Assembly (NCBI GenBank): GCA_965650335.1
Contig: CBFGOI010000005.1
Span: 25,585 to 89,584, forward strand
Length of the DNA stretch: 64,000 bases
Source: Paradesertivirga sp965650335
GTDB taxonomy: Bacteria; Bacteroidota; Bacteroidia; Sphingobacteriales; Sphingobacteriaceae
Direction: 5' to 3'
Made by a program: the position numbers and the translations under genes. The notes under the pieces are model-generated. The model did no database searches, was not told the DNA's origin, and saw only the letters and a list, made by a program, of their open reading frames with translations. Shown piece by piece: positions 52,504-60,578 of this stretch (the stretch's first letter is position 1; each line of letters opens with the position of its first letter).

Positions 52504-53364
52504 TCAAGATACCCCGAAAGGAGCAACTAAAGCCAGTACTTCAGCCTTTGTTAGAGGCTCATCAAAAGCTTCTGCCGCGGCACTGTACGAGATATTTCCG
52601 CCAACGCCAGGCAAACTTGTAATCATTACTCCCGCCTGATTGACGTTATTTTCTGGTGATGCACCGCCATAATTTCCATTTGCCGCCGGAACGCCACTAT
52701 CATTCGAGCTTGTTGCACTTGCCGCAATCCATGGTTTTAAAGCGGGGACACCATTCATCCGGCGCATATAACGAATTTTCGAAGCATGGCGGGCCTCCAC
52801 AGCATGAATTCCCAAGGCAGCTGTTAATACTACCTTTTCGCCCTTAAGAGCACCGGCCTGACCTTTATACGCTCTTACACCCGTATCTTCTAAAGCCTGG
52901 GCAACTGCCAGGAATGTCGAATAATTACTGAAAACATCCGGAAAGGTTCCTCCGGCGGTAAAATCATAATTGCTTTTTTCCGCCACCGGGGTTTGGTTTA
53001 ACGAGCTTAACACCGACTTTAAAAAGTCGACATGTTTCTTTTCACTATCGCGAATCATCACAATAGCATTTCGTTGTTCTCCTGCCGGTATTGGCAACGT
53101 TAGAGAAGCATTTCCTCTCAGGTAAAAGTTATATTCGAAATGTTCCAGGGTTAAAGCATATTGAAGCACGTCAACAATCGCCGACGGAGTAACCTGGCCG
53201 TATGCTTTAGTAAACATAGAACCCAAAGCCAGAGGCATGGCTGATAAAGCGATTTTTGAACCCATGCTCAAAAACTCCTTCATCGCATTTCTGCGGGGAC
53301 TTAAGCGTTCGTAAATCTCGCCGTCCACTTTTTCTATTTCTTCTAATATATTTACAATATTCAT
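52504..53364 (-). CDS. Ferritin-like (Ferritin_2) protein with N-terminal export-type segment
   Basis: A 286-residue helical protein. Possible di-iron ligands occur in LTLEHFEYNFY, DSEKKHVDFL, ALEDTGVRAY and AVEARHASKI, the E / ExxH pattern of ferritin-like proteins. The N-terminal 30-55 region has SPRRNAMKEF followed by a hydrophobic stretch, like a weak twin-arginine signal. Related plant proteins are called desiccation-related, but the bacterial role is unknown. It lies 12 bp after its paralogue and faces the sigma/anti-sigma genes. Confidence 0.8.
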   Translation of the reverse strand: MNIVNILEEIEKVDGEIYERLSPRRNAMKEFLSMGSKIALSAMPLALGSMFTKAYGQVTPSAIVDVLQYALTLEHFEYNFYLRGNASLTLPIPAGEQRNAIVMIRDSEKKHVDFLKSVLSSLNQTPVAEKSNYDFTAGGTFPDVFSNYSTFLAVAQALEDTGVRAYKGQAGALKGEKVVLTAALGIHAVEARHASKIRYMRRMNGVPALKPWIAASATSSNDSGVPAANGNYGGASPENNVNQAGVMITSLPGVGGNISYSAAAEAFDEPLTKAEVLALVAPFGVS

Positions 53365-53376
53365 GATCTTTCTCTA

Positions 53377-54108
53377 TTAAGCCGGTATGGTGGCTGGGTC
53401 AATTTTAGTTTTTATATACGCTCCTGCGATAGCCAATACTTGGGCGGGAGTGCGCGCCATATTCACAGAATATGCATCGACTGAATCGCCTAAAAAGCTA
53501 TTCGGTTCAAGAAGTTCGCGGATTAGGGCCGCATGACGAGCCTCGACAGACACAATTTTGCCTGCTAATAATAAGAAATCGGCGTTTTTTAATAGATACC
53601 CGGCACCATCATACGCAGACACGCCCAAATCTTCAAAGGCCTTAGCTGTGCCCAGTACGCTGGCCCGACTTGAAAAGTTTATACTGCTGAAATCTACCGT
53701 CAGGTTTTTTATCGGAGTAGCACCATTGGCAGTAATAGCCGCTTTAAAAAATTCGCGGTGAGCAATTTCATGATCACGAATATCGGTTAAGAAAGAGTTT
53801 TCGGCAGCCGACATTCCCGAATAAGGAGTTGCTATTACCTGGGTATAGAATGCTGCTTCCAGCTGTTCAAGAGCGTAAGCATAGTTTAAAATTGCAACGT
53901 CACCGGTTCCTAAAGAAATGCCGGGGCCATAGCCATTTTCCGGATCGTCCGGATTATAATTACTTTGCTTACAACCCGCTGCTATCAGGGCTATCCCGGC
54001 TGCACCTGCTCCGGCATACTTTAAAAATGAGCGGCGCTGTACTTTCCTCGCTAAGAACTCCCCTTCTGGCAAAGAAGTTTCTTCGGTTTGAATAATTGAA
54101 TTTTCCAT
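53377..54108 (-). CDS. Ferritin-like (Ferritin_2) lipoprotein with twin-arginine signal
   Basis: A 243-residue protein with VQRRSFLKYAGAGAAG, a clear twin-arginine signal, and a possible lipobox IAAGC. The di-iron pattern is LEQLEAAFY, DHEIAHREFF, AFEDLGVSAY and SVEARHAALI. It is the first gene of a two-gene operon with a related ferritin-like gene. A folded, metal-loaded export via Tat would suit a di-iron protein. It is divergent from an ECF sigma factor. Confidence 0.83.
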   Translation of the reverse strand: MENSIIQTEETSLPEGEFLARKVQRRSFLKYAGAGAAGIALIAAGCKQSNYNPDDPENGYGPGISLGTGDVAILNYAYALEQLEAAFYTQVIATPYSGMSAAENSFLTDIRDHEIAHREFFKAAITANGATPIKNLTVDFSSINFSSRASVLGTAKAFEDLGVSAYDGAGYLLKNADFLLLAGKIVSVEARHAALIRELLEPNSFLGDSVDAYSVNMARTPAQVLAIAGAYIKTKIDPATIPA

Positions 54109-54259
54109 AAAATCTATTTTTGGTTATGAAGTTTCAGTAACCTACGAGAAGACTTATCGGATTGGATTTTACATTCTGATTATTTTAAAAAAAATTAAAA
54201 TTCTGCAAATAATTCTTGTTGTATATAAACCATTCAGTATTATTGGAAAGATTAAGATT

Positions 54260-54811
54260 TTGAGCAGAAAAACGAAAACATCACTTCCTGAAGCCGAATT
54301 AATAAAAGCGATCCGGCAGAAACAAAAAATTGGGTCTGAGGCATTATATGACATGTACTCTGCTTCCCTGTTTGGCGTTATTTTACGGGTTGTTCAGGAT
54401 CAGGAACTTGCCGAGGACCTATTGCAAGATACTTTTGTCAAGATTTGGAACTCTTTTGATCTCTACGACGAAACAAAAGGACGGCTGTTTACATGGATGG
54501 TTAATTTGGCCCGTAACCTCGCCGTTGATAAAGTAAGATCGAAAGATTTTCGAAATAACAGTAAGAACCAGGACATTGAAAACTCCGTAATTAAGATTGA
54601 TGAAGAGCGAAATACAACTTTAAACCCCGAAGTACTTGGTGTAAGAGACATGGTAAATAATCTGAGGCCAGAAGCAAAAGCGGTTTTAGACCTAATCTAT
54701 TTCAAGGGGTATACGCATGTTGAGGCTTCAGAAGAATTAGGGATACCTCTTGGCACTGTAAAAACAAGACTCAGGTTAGCGATTATCAGTTTAAGAAAAT
54801 TATTCAATTAA
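54260..54811 (+). CDS. ECF-type RNA polymerase sigma factor
   Basis: A 183-residue sigma factor with region 2 (ELAEDLLQDTFVKIWNSFDLYD, read in parts, about 45-90) and region 4 (KGYTHVEASEELGIPLGTVKTRL, about 150-175). TTG 54260 is the likely start, since no in-frame ATG or GTG fits upstream and the next ATG is well inside region 2. It is followed by its anti-sigma gene after one base, and faces two ferritin-like genes across 151 bp. Confidence 0.88.
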   Translation: MSRKTKTSLPEAELIKAIRQKQKIGSEALYDMYSASLFGVILRVVQDQELAEDLLQDTFVKIWNSFDLYDETKGRLFTWMVNLARNLAVDKVRSKDFRNNSKNQDIENSVIKIDEERNTTLNPEVLGVRDMVNNLRPEAKAVLDLIYFKGYTHVEASEELGIPLGTVKTRLRLAIISLRKLFN

Positions 54812-54812
54812 A

Positions 54813-55631
54813 TTGGAAGATTTAAAGACATATATTGAAAGTGGCGTTTTGGAGCTTTACGTTCTTGGTGATTTAACCGGGAGTGAAAGGCATGAGGTTG
54901 AGTTAATGCTTGAAAAACATCCCGAACTCAGAGCAGAACTGACTGAAATTGAAAAAGCGTTGGAAAAATATTCTGAGGCACATGCCGTAGAGCCCTCTGA
55001 GCACCTTCGATCAAAAATTCTGGACAATCTGGAAATCGCGGAAGAAAAAATTGAGGGCTCGATAATTCCTATTTCCGGTCAAAGTAAGAAGAACAATTTC
55101 TATAAGTATGCCTTTGCCGCATCGATAGCCTTGTTATTGTTAAGCTTGATCGCGATTATAAACCTGAGCAGTCAACTTAGGGAATCTAAGAATCAAATTG
55201 CTGTTCTGCGCGAATCAAATCAGCAATTCTCAAGCCGGGTGAATTATGTAGAGGGTCAACTTGAAGACGCGAAACAGTCTTTGAAGATATTGCACAATCC
55301 GGAGCAATACAAACTTGTAAATCTAAAGGGAACGCCAAATGCTCCTGCAGCGAGCATGATGGTAGCCTTCGATCCCGAAAAGGAAGAAGTCATGATTGAT
55401 TTAGCTTCTGTCAAAATGCCTGCAAACGACACTGAACATCAGTATCAATTATGGGCATTGGTTGATGGTAAACCTGTAGATCTTGGTGTATTTGATGCCA
55501 AAAGTAATGCCACAGGAATGATAAAAATGAAATCAATAAAAGCGGCTCAGGCTTTTGCAGTAACTCTGGAACCAAAAGGCGGAAGTGTCTCGCCCACTAT
55601 GGAGCAAATGATGCTGATGGGCGCGATTTAA
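54813..55631 (+). CDS. Anti-sigma factor, RskA-like
   Basis: A 272-residue protein. The N-terminal 60 residues (VLGDLTGSERHEVELMLEKHPEL) match the cytoplasmic anti-sigma domain but have no Cys, so the zinc motif of classical ZAS domains is absent. One membrane helix lies at about 97-117 (FAASIALLLLSLIAIINL), then a coiled-coil stretch and the C-terminal RskA domain outside (HQYQLWALVDGKPVDLGVFD). It starts at TTG directly after the sigma stop codon. It should hold the sigma factor at the membrane until a signal arrives. Confidence 0.88.
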   Translation: MEDLKTYIESGVLELYVLGDLTGSERHEVELMLEKHPELRAELTEIEKALEKYSEAHAVEPSEHLRSKILDNLEIAEEKIEGSIIPISGQSKKNNFYKYAFAASIALLLLSLIAIINLSSQLRESKNQIAVLRESNQQFSSRVNYVEGQLEDAKQSLKILHNPEQYKLVNLKGTPNAPAASMMVAFDPEKEEVMIDLASVKMPANDTEHQYQLWALVDGKPVDLGVFDAKSNATGMIKMKSIKAAQAFAVTLEPKGGSVSPTMEQMMLMGAI

Positions 55632-55674
55632 GATTTAGCTTCTGGTTATTCAAACAAATACATGCCTGAACATT

Positions 55675-55869
55675 TTAACTCTTCTGCTTTTTCGTCTCGC
55701 GTTTAACTTCCTTCAATAAGCGTATTTTAAAAAACACAAACAGAGACGCGGCAAATACCGCGACAATAACTATACTGTAGCGCTCTTTGTTAATTCCCCA
55801 AAAAAGACACATAACCATGGTGAAAATGGCTATGTTATAAAACACGTTTAAAAGAACCTTTTTAAACAT
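55675..55869 (-). CDS. Small two-helix membrane protein
   Basis: A 64-residue protein with two hydrophobic segments (NIAIFTMVMCLFWGI and YSIVIVAVFAASLFVFF) and a basic C-terminal tail. ATG 55869 is chosen because it directly follows the rhodanese stop; the frame extends 26 codons into the rhodanese gene. It resembles the short Sphingobacteriaceae proteins labelled DUF6358, a call I hold loosely. No function known. Confidence 0.6.
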   Translation of the reverse strand: MFKKVLLNVFYNIAIFTMVMCLFWGINKERYSIVIVAVFAASLFVFFKIRLLKEVKRETKKQKS

Positions 55870-55870
55870 T

Positions 55871-56185
55871 CTAGTAAACCGGCATAGAAGGATCGTATTT
55901 TTCTTTCCAGGCAAGTATACCACCTTCAAGATTATACAGGTTATCAAAACCTAAAGTTTGAAGCTGCATAATTGCAGCAGCACTTCTTTTTCCGCTACGG
56001 CAATGTACGATTACAGGTTTGTCGGTTTCTATTTTATCCGATTCGATCATTACCCCTGATAATGGAATATTTAACCCACCCAAATTAGACACTTCATATT
56101 CAAAGGTTTCTCTAACATCAATCAGTTGAAAATCCTCTCCGTTATCAATTTTTTTCTTTAATTCTTCAACAGTTATTTCTTCCAT
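55871..56185 (-). CDS. Single-domain rhodanese-like protein
   Basis: A 104-residue sulfurtransferase domain. The active-site loop HCRSGKRSAAA has the catalytic Cys at about 62. FQLIDVRETFEYEV is the first conserved motif. It could carry persulfide sulfur in the cytoplasm; no sulfur-specific partner is next to it. The small membrane protein gene follows with a 1-bp gap. Confidence 0.88.
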   Translation of the reverse strand: MEEITVEELKKKIDNGEDFQLIDVRETFEYEVSNLGGLNIPLSGVMIESDKIETDKPVIVHCRSGKRSAAAIMQLQTLGFDNLYNLEGGILAWKEKYDPSMPVY

Positions 56186-56326
56186 TTCACAGAATTTTTA
56201 AACAAAGATAACACTAATCCAGTATTTGCTTAAGATGTTATTTTTGCACCACTGATATTTAATTTCAGTTTATTTGTAACAACTTGCATCACAGGTCGTT
56301 TTATAAAATATTATTCTTTCAGTTTA

Positions 56327-57463
56327 ATGAAGAAAATTACTGGTTTTTTCTGGTTCTGCTCCGGCGCACATATTGATACCTTAAAACGATTTCCTACAGA
56401 ACAGAATAAATATGTGGGTATAGGTGCCACAATATTTTTCACAGCTTTATTCGCCACATTATCGGGCGGTTATGCCATGTATTTTGTTTTTTCAGGTAGC
56501 CCCGCCGCGATTGTGTTTGCAATAATTTTCGGGCTGATTTGGGGGCTCGCTATCTTTAACATGGACAGGTATATTGTTTCCAGTATCACCAAAACCGGAA
56601 CTTCTAATCAGCAGATTCTACAAGCGACTCCGCGTATTTTGCTGGCAATTATGATTGGCATTGTAATATCCCGCCCCCTAGAGCTTAAAATTTTCAATAA
56701 AGAAATCCGCGAAAAATTAAAAACCAGCTACCTGAATGGTCAGCGGTCAAAAATTGACACCCTTAACCATACATTTAATAATAAGTATGTAACCGAACTG
56801 AATAAAATCGTCGATTTGAAAGCTGAAAAAGACTCGCTCGAAAGGGATATTAATCTCTCCAGGTACGTTCTGAACCAGGAAATCTTTGGCGATAAAAGCA
56901 ACCAAACCTCTGGCAAAGTTGGCTATGGGACTTATGCAAAGCAAAAAGAAACAGTGCTAAATCAAAAGGCTCAGCGACTAGAAACCGTGCGAGGGGAAAT
57001 GGCCTACCTGGAAAATTTTATATTAAAACGAAAAGAGCTGGAAGGCATAACCAGCGAACGGATGTTTAACGGCAAACAATTAGACAGCTTATCAAATGTG
57101 GCAGGCTTTGCCGATCGAAACTGGGCATTAGGACAACTGAGTTTTAATGCAGACGGTAGCAGAGATATGGGTACATATCTTGCAATATCTTTTATTAGCA
57201 TGCTGTTTATATTGTTCGAATGTTTGCCGGTTTTTGTAAAGTTAATGAGCCCGGTCGGCCCCTATGACATCGCATTGCAAAATATTGAACAGTCGGCAGT
57301 ACATGGCTCCTATAAAAATAAAGAATACGATATTGCAGTAACTGATGGTATCCAAGATACAAAAGTGGAAACCGAAATACATAAGCAGAAGCAGATTATT
57401 ACTGGAAAATCTTCCAGAGAATTAGAAAATTACCCCTGGGAAGAATACAATAACCCTGGCTGA
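56327..57463 (+). CDS. DUF4407 membrane protein
   Basis: A 378-residue protein beginning FFWFCSGAHIDTLKRFPTEQNKYVGIG (read in parts), typical of DUF4407. Three N-terminal membrane helices (about 33-55, 60-80, 103-122) are followed by a long coiled coil (about 130-250) and a last helix (about 285-305). NMDRYIVSS is a conserved motif. The function of the family is unknown. It is a single gene. Confidence 0.85.
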   Translation: MKKITGFFWFCSGAHIDTLKRFPTEQNKYVGIGATIFFTALFATLSGGYAMYFVFSGSPAAIVFAIIFGLIWGLAIFNMDRYIVSSITKTGTSNQQILQATPRILLAIMIGIVISRPLELKIFNKEIREKLKTSYLNGQRSKIDTLNHTFNNKYVTELNKIVDLKAEKDSLERDINLSRYVLNQEIFGDKSNQTSGKVGYGTYAKQKETVLNQKAQRLETVRGEMAYLENFILKRKELEGITSERMFNGKQLDSLSNVAGFADRNWALGQLSFNADGSRDMGTYLAISFISMLFILFECLPVFVKLMSPVGPYDIALQNIEQSAVHGSYKNKEYDIAVTDGIQDTKVETEIHKQKQIITGKSSRELENYPWEEYNNPG

Positions 57464-57522
57464 TTTTATTTTATCTCAATAGGCTGTTCGGGAACATTTG
57501 TAAGAATGCATTTTAAACATCA

Positions 57523-58815
57523 ATGAAGAAAGTTTTTCTAGTATACATCACTCTTTTTCTCGCTTCTTGTGCGGTAAAGACTCCAAAGAAGCTTATAAAA
57601 CACAATGATGTCGAGAGAATGATCCTCAAGCTTTCTGCCGATGAGATGCAAGGAAGAGAAATTTTCACCCCAGGCATTGACAAAGCGGCGAGCTTTATAG
57701 AAAGCGAATTCAGGGAAATAGGTCTAAAGCCTCTGGTAGGCCTCAGTGGTTTCAGACAAGGATTTTCCAAGTTAAGCATTAAACCTGCTGCACTTAGTGT
57801 CACCGTAAACGGAGATATTTTAGATAAAAACCAAGTGATGGTAGTTACCGACAGGGCTGGTATAAACTGGACAAATGAAGATGGCGTAGAAACACAATAT
57901 ATCAAGTCGGGCGATACTTTTATGGCGCGCTATCGCGAGATTATGCGCCTTAACAAACCGGTGATTGTGTTTGTGGACAAGCAGTTTATAGATGCCTTCA
58001 GCCGGGTCCGCAATTTTTTCATGGGAAAAAGAATTTTAGATGAAACGGATGACAAAACCGCTGCTGTTTTCATTCTCGGAGTAGAAAATCCCTCATCTTA
58101 CCGAATAATGTTTAGCAATCAAATTGCAAAGGCACCGCTTTATAATATTGCCGGCGTCATTCCTGGAAAGTCAAAGCCAAATGAATTTGTAATTTTTTCC
58201 GGCCACTACGATCACCTGGGAATTATTGAAGAAGTACACGGAGATTCTATAGCCAATGGCGCAGATGATGATGCTTCTGGAATTACAGCAGTAATCTCGT
58301 TGGCCCGGTACTATAAAAAATTAAACAACAATGCCCGTACCTTAATATTTGTTGCCTTTACAGGTGAGGAATCGGGTATGTTAGGATCTGAATATTTTTC
58401 CGAACAGTTAAAGCCAGATGAAATAACGGCGATGTTCAATATTGAAATGATCGGAAAAGAGTCCAAGTTTGGCAAAAATTCAGCTTTTATTACTGGATTT
58501 GATCGTTCGGATTTCGGAAGGATCCTGCAAAACAATCTCAAAGGGACCGAATTTACTTTTCATCCAGATCCATATATCGAACAGCAACTTTTTTACCGGA
58601 GCGACAATGCTACACTTGCAGCGCAAGGTGTACCGGCTCACACCATTTCGACCTGTCAAATTGATAAGGACGAATTTTATCATACGGTAGATGATGAGTT
58701 TAAAACGCTTAACGTTGATAATATTACAGCTATCATTAAAGCAATCGCTCTAAGCTCAAGAAGCATCGTTGCCGGAACAGAAACACCTATAAGAATAGCT
58801 CCGTTGAAGCCTTAA
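57523..58815 (+). CDS. M28-family zinc aminopeptidase lipoprotein
   Basis: A 430-residue exopeptidase with lipobox LASC (Cys near 16). Zinc and catalytic residues are in FSGHYDHLGI (His), NGADDDASG (bridging Asp), FTGEESGMLGSEYF (Glu), NIEMIGKE and FYHTVDDEF (last His). A protease-associated-type insert lies before the core (about 70-195). It probably trims peptides at the cell surface for uptake. It ends 5 bp from the convergent GNAT gene. Confidence 0.9.
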   Translation: MKKVFLVYITLFLASCAVKTPKKLIKHNDVERMILKLSADEMQGREIFTPGIDKAASFIESEFREIGLKPLVGLSGFRQGFSKLSIKPAALSVTVNGDILDKNQVMVVTDRAGINWTNEDGVETQYIKSGDTFMARYREIMRLNKPVIVFVDKQFIDAFSRVRNFFMGKRILDETDDKTAAVFILGVENPSSYRIMFSNQIAKAPLYNIAGVIPGKSKPNEFVIFSGHYDHLGIIEEVHGDSIANGADDDASGITAVISLARYYKKLNNNARTLIFVAFTGEESGMLGSEYFSEQLKPDEITAMFNIEMIGKESKFGKNSAFITGFDRSDFGRILQNNLKGTEFTFHPDPYIEQQLFYRSDNATLAAQGVPAHTISTCQIDKDEFYHTVDDEFKTLNVDNITAIIKAIALSSRSIVAGTETPIRIAPLKP

Positions 58816-58820
58816 ATGGC

Positions 58821-59309
58821 TTAAAGTGAGAGTCGCATTACGTAGTCGTTTAAAACATAGTTGAAGTAAGGGATATCGACTTCTTCAAAAACTTCGAAGC
58901 CATATTTCTTATAAAACAGATATGCCGGATTGTTGCGGTTAACGTTGAGTTCCAAAAATTTTGCAGCCCTTGCTTTTGAATCATCTCTGATAAAGTTAAG
59001 CAATAAACTCCCGATACCTTTTCCCTGTTCTTGCGGTGAGATATAAAGTTTATGAATTTTAGAAAGGGAATGGTCTTGACCGGAGATAGAATACGAAGCA
59101 AAGCCAAAGAATTTTTGATCATCCTCTGCAATTAAAAAAATAGCACCCTCATTAAATTGCGATTGTAAACTTTCAGGCGAATACATATCATTCAACATAA
59201 ACGCTATTTGTTGCGGCGGCAAGATACCTTGATAGGTGGAGGGCCAGATTTGATGAGCAAGCTCGTGAATCTTCGGGATATCCTGCAAATTTGCTAACCT
59301 GATCTGCAT
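58821..59309 (-). CDS. GNAT-family N-acetyltransferase
   Basis: A 162-residue acetyltransferase with the acetyl-CoA-binding motif SPQEQGKGIGSLLLNFI (about 91-107) and the C-terminal RNNPAYLFYKKYGFEVF. The substrate is unknown. It is third in an apparent operon with thiE and the TPK-like gene (gap 6 bp), though a thiamine role is not implied by sequence. Confidence 0.88.
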   Translation of the reverse strand: MQIRLANLQDIPKIHELAHQIWPSTYQGILPPQQIAFMLNDMYSPESLQSQFNEGAIFLIAEDDQKFFGFASYSISGQDHSLSKIHKLYISPQEQGKGIGSLLLNFIRDDSKARAAKFLELNVNRNNPAYLFYKKYGFEVFEEVDIPYFNYVLNDYVMRLSL

Positions 59310-59315
59310 AAGATG

Positions 59316-59882
59316 CTAAAGCGTTTCGGCAATGAACGTGAATGGCTGCTCAAAGGTTAATGTGTAAAAGCCTTCTTTCTCAGTTTCGAAAACATGTTCA
59401 GTTATTGGTATTAAACCTGAAACATGCAGGTTATTGGCCTCAAGAAGCACTTCTATTTCCTCGCCCGCAGTTTGCCATTTACTGAATCCCGGCTTTACAG
59501 GAAATATTTTTTGGTACGGTGTTAGTATCACAAGATCTATTCTGTCTACATACAACACATAATCTTTAGCGCAAAACGTGTCGGTGATAATATTTACAGC
59601 GGGATATTGTTCTCCAGTTAGAAATTTAAGAGCATCCTGCAAAGGATCGTCTTCAGTATGAATTACAAGAGTTTGGGGCTGCGCCGGATAGTGAAGGTCT
59701 TTGCTAACCACGCCATCAATCTTTATCCCTAATGAATCAACGGTTTCAAACATTTCTTCGGTAACAATAACCGTAGGGCTCCACTCTAAAAGCTGACCAA
59801 GATTTTCATGGTTAAAGCCTTCCATATTAATGATCAGTAAAGCCGGCTCTTGTTTTTCCCTTATAATGTGATGCGATGACAT
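59316..59882 (-). CDS. Diverged thiamine pyrophosphokinase-like protein
   Basis: A 188-residue protein with an alpha/beta N-terminal half and a beta-rich C-terminal half, the layout of thiamine pyrophosphokinase (TPK). VIHTEDDPLQDALKFL sits where the P-x-x-K-x-x-T-D catalytic segment is expected, but the usual Asp/Lys pattern is altered (DDPLQD). The nucleotide-binding GDxDS is replaced by VVSKDLHY. It follows thiE by 21 bp, which supports a role in thiamine metabolism. It may be an active but divergent TPK or an inactive relative. Confidence 0.55.
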   Translation of the reverse strand: MSSHHIIREKQEPALLIINMEGFNHENLGQLLEWSPTVIVTEEMFETVDSLGIKIDGVVSKDLHYPAQPQTLVIHTEDDPLQDALKFLTGEQYPAVNIITDTFCAKDYVLYVDRIDLVILTPYQKIFPVKPGFSKWQTAGEEIEVLLEANNLHVSGLIPITEHVFETEKEGFYTLTFEQPFTFIAETL

Positions 59883-59903
59883 AGAGGCAAAAGTACTGAA
59901 GAC

Positions 59904-60539
59904 TTAATACACTTTTTTATAAATTTCTTTGAACGCAGCGCCGGGATTATCTGCCTTATTTACAGCGGCAGATAAAGCAATGCCATACACTCCAGTTTTC
60001 ATTAATGCATCCATATCTTCTATATTAACTCCGCCGACAGCTAAAACGGGAATCGTAATTCCAGCTGCTTTCATTTTTTCCGTGATGGATTCGTATCCAG
60101 AAATGCCTAAAAGAGGGTAATCGTTCGGCTTAGTTTCGGTTATATCAAACGGGCCACAGCCGACATAATCCACAACATTACTTGCAGCTATCCGCTCAAT
60201 ATCCTGGAAAGTGTTGGCCGAGGCTCCAAGTGTTTTTTCATTGCCGATTTTTTCGCGGATAACCTTGAAATCAGCTTCCATATCTTCAATATGCACTCCC
60301 TGAATATCTGCTTTGTTTAAAAGATGAGCGTGATCGGTAACTATTAAAGTTGCTCCCCAGTCGTCGCAAATAGAAGCTATTTGATGAAGATCATCTAAAA
60401 GCTCTTCATCATTTTTTGATAAGCACCGGTATTGAACCCATTTACATCCCGCTTCGCAGGCAATTTGAGCTTGTTCTATATGGCTGCGAGTATCTAAGTC
60501 TTGTGTTAAATAGTGCAGCTTTGCTATAAATTTGTTCAT
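59904..60539 (-). CDS. thiE: Thiamine phosphate synthase
   Basis: A 211-residue TIM barrel that joins HMP-pyrophosphate and the thiazole phosphate. Motifs include CKWVQYRCLSKNDEE (substrate loop), GVHIEDMEAD (variant of the HLGQxD motif), GASANTFQD and GCGPFDITETK with AVGGVNIEDM. The HLGQ-type Gln is replaced by Glu-Asp here (HIED), as in the TenI/ThiE variants of this phylum. It is first in the thiE-TPK-GNAT unit. No room exists upstream for a TPP riboswitch (40 bp). Confidence 0.85.
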   Translation of the reverse strand: MNKFIAKLHYLTQDLDTRSHIEQAQIACEAGCKWVQYRCLSKNDEELLDDLHQIASICDDWGATLIVTDHAHLLNKADIQGVHIEDMEADFKVIREKIGNEKTLGASANTFQDIERIAASNVVDYVGCGPFDITETKPNDYPLLGISGYESITEKMKAAGITIPVLAVGGVNIEDMDALMKTGVYGIALSAAVNKADNPGAAFKEIYKKVY

Positions 60540-60578
60540 TTTTTGAATCTAAAGACCTAAGGTCGTGGGGTGTTTAGT

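Noticed and set aside
57513..57905. Minus-strand frame of 130 codons over the M28 gene
   Set aside because: The plus-strand peptidase has intact zinc motifs across the whole region; the antisense text has no recognisable domain.
60540..60578. TPP riboswitch before thiE
   Set aside because: Only 39 bp separate thiE from the neighbouring gene and no thi-box sequence was seen.
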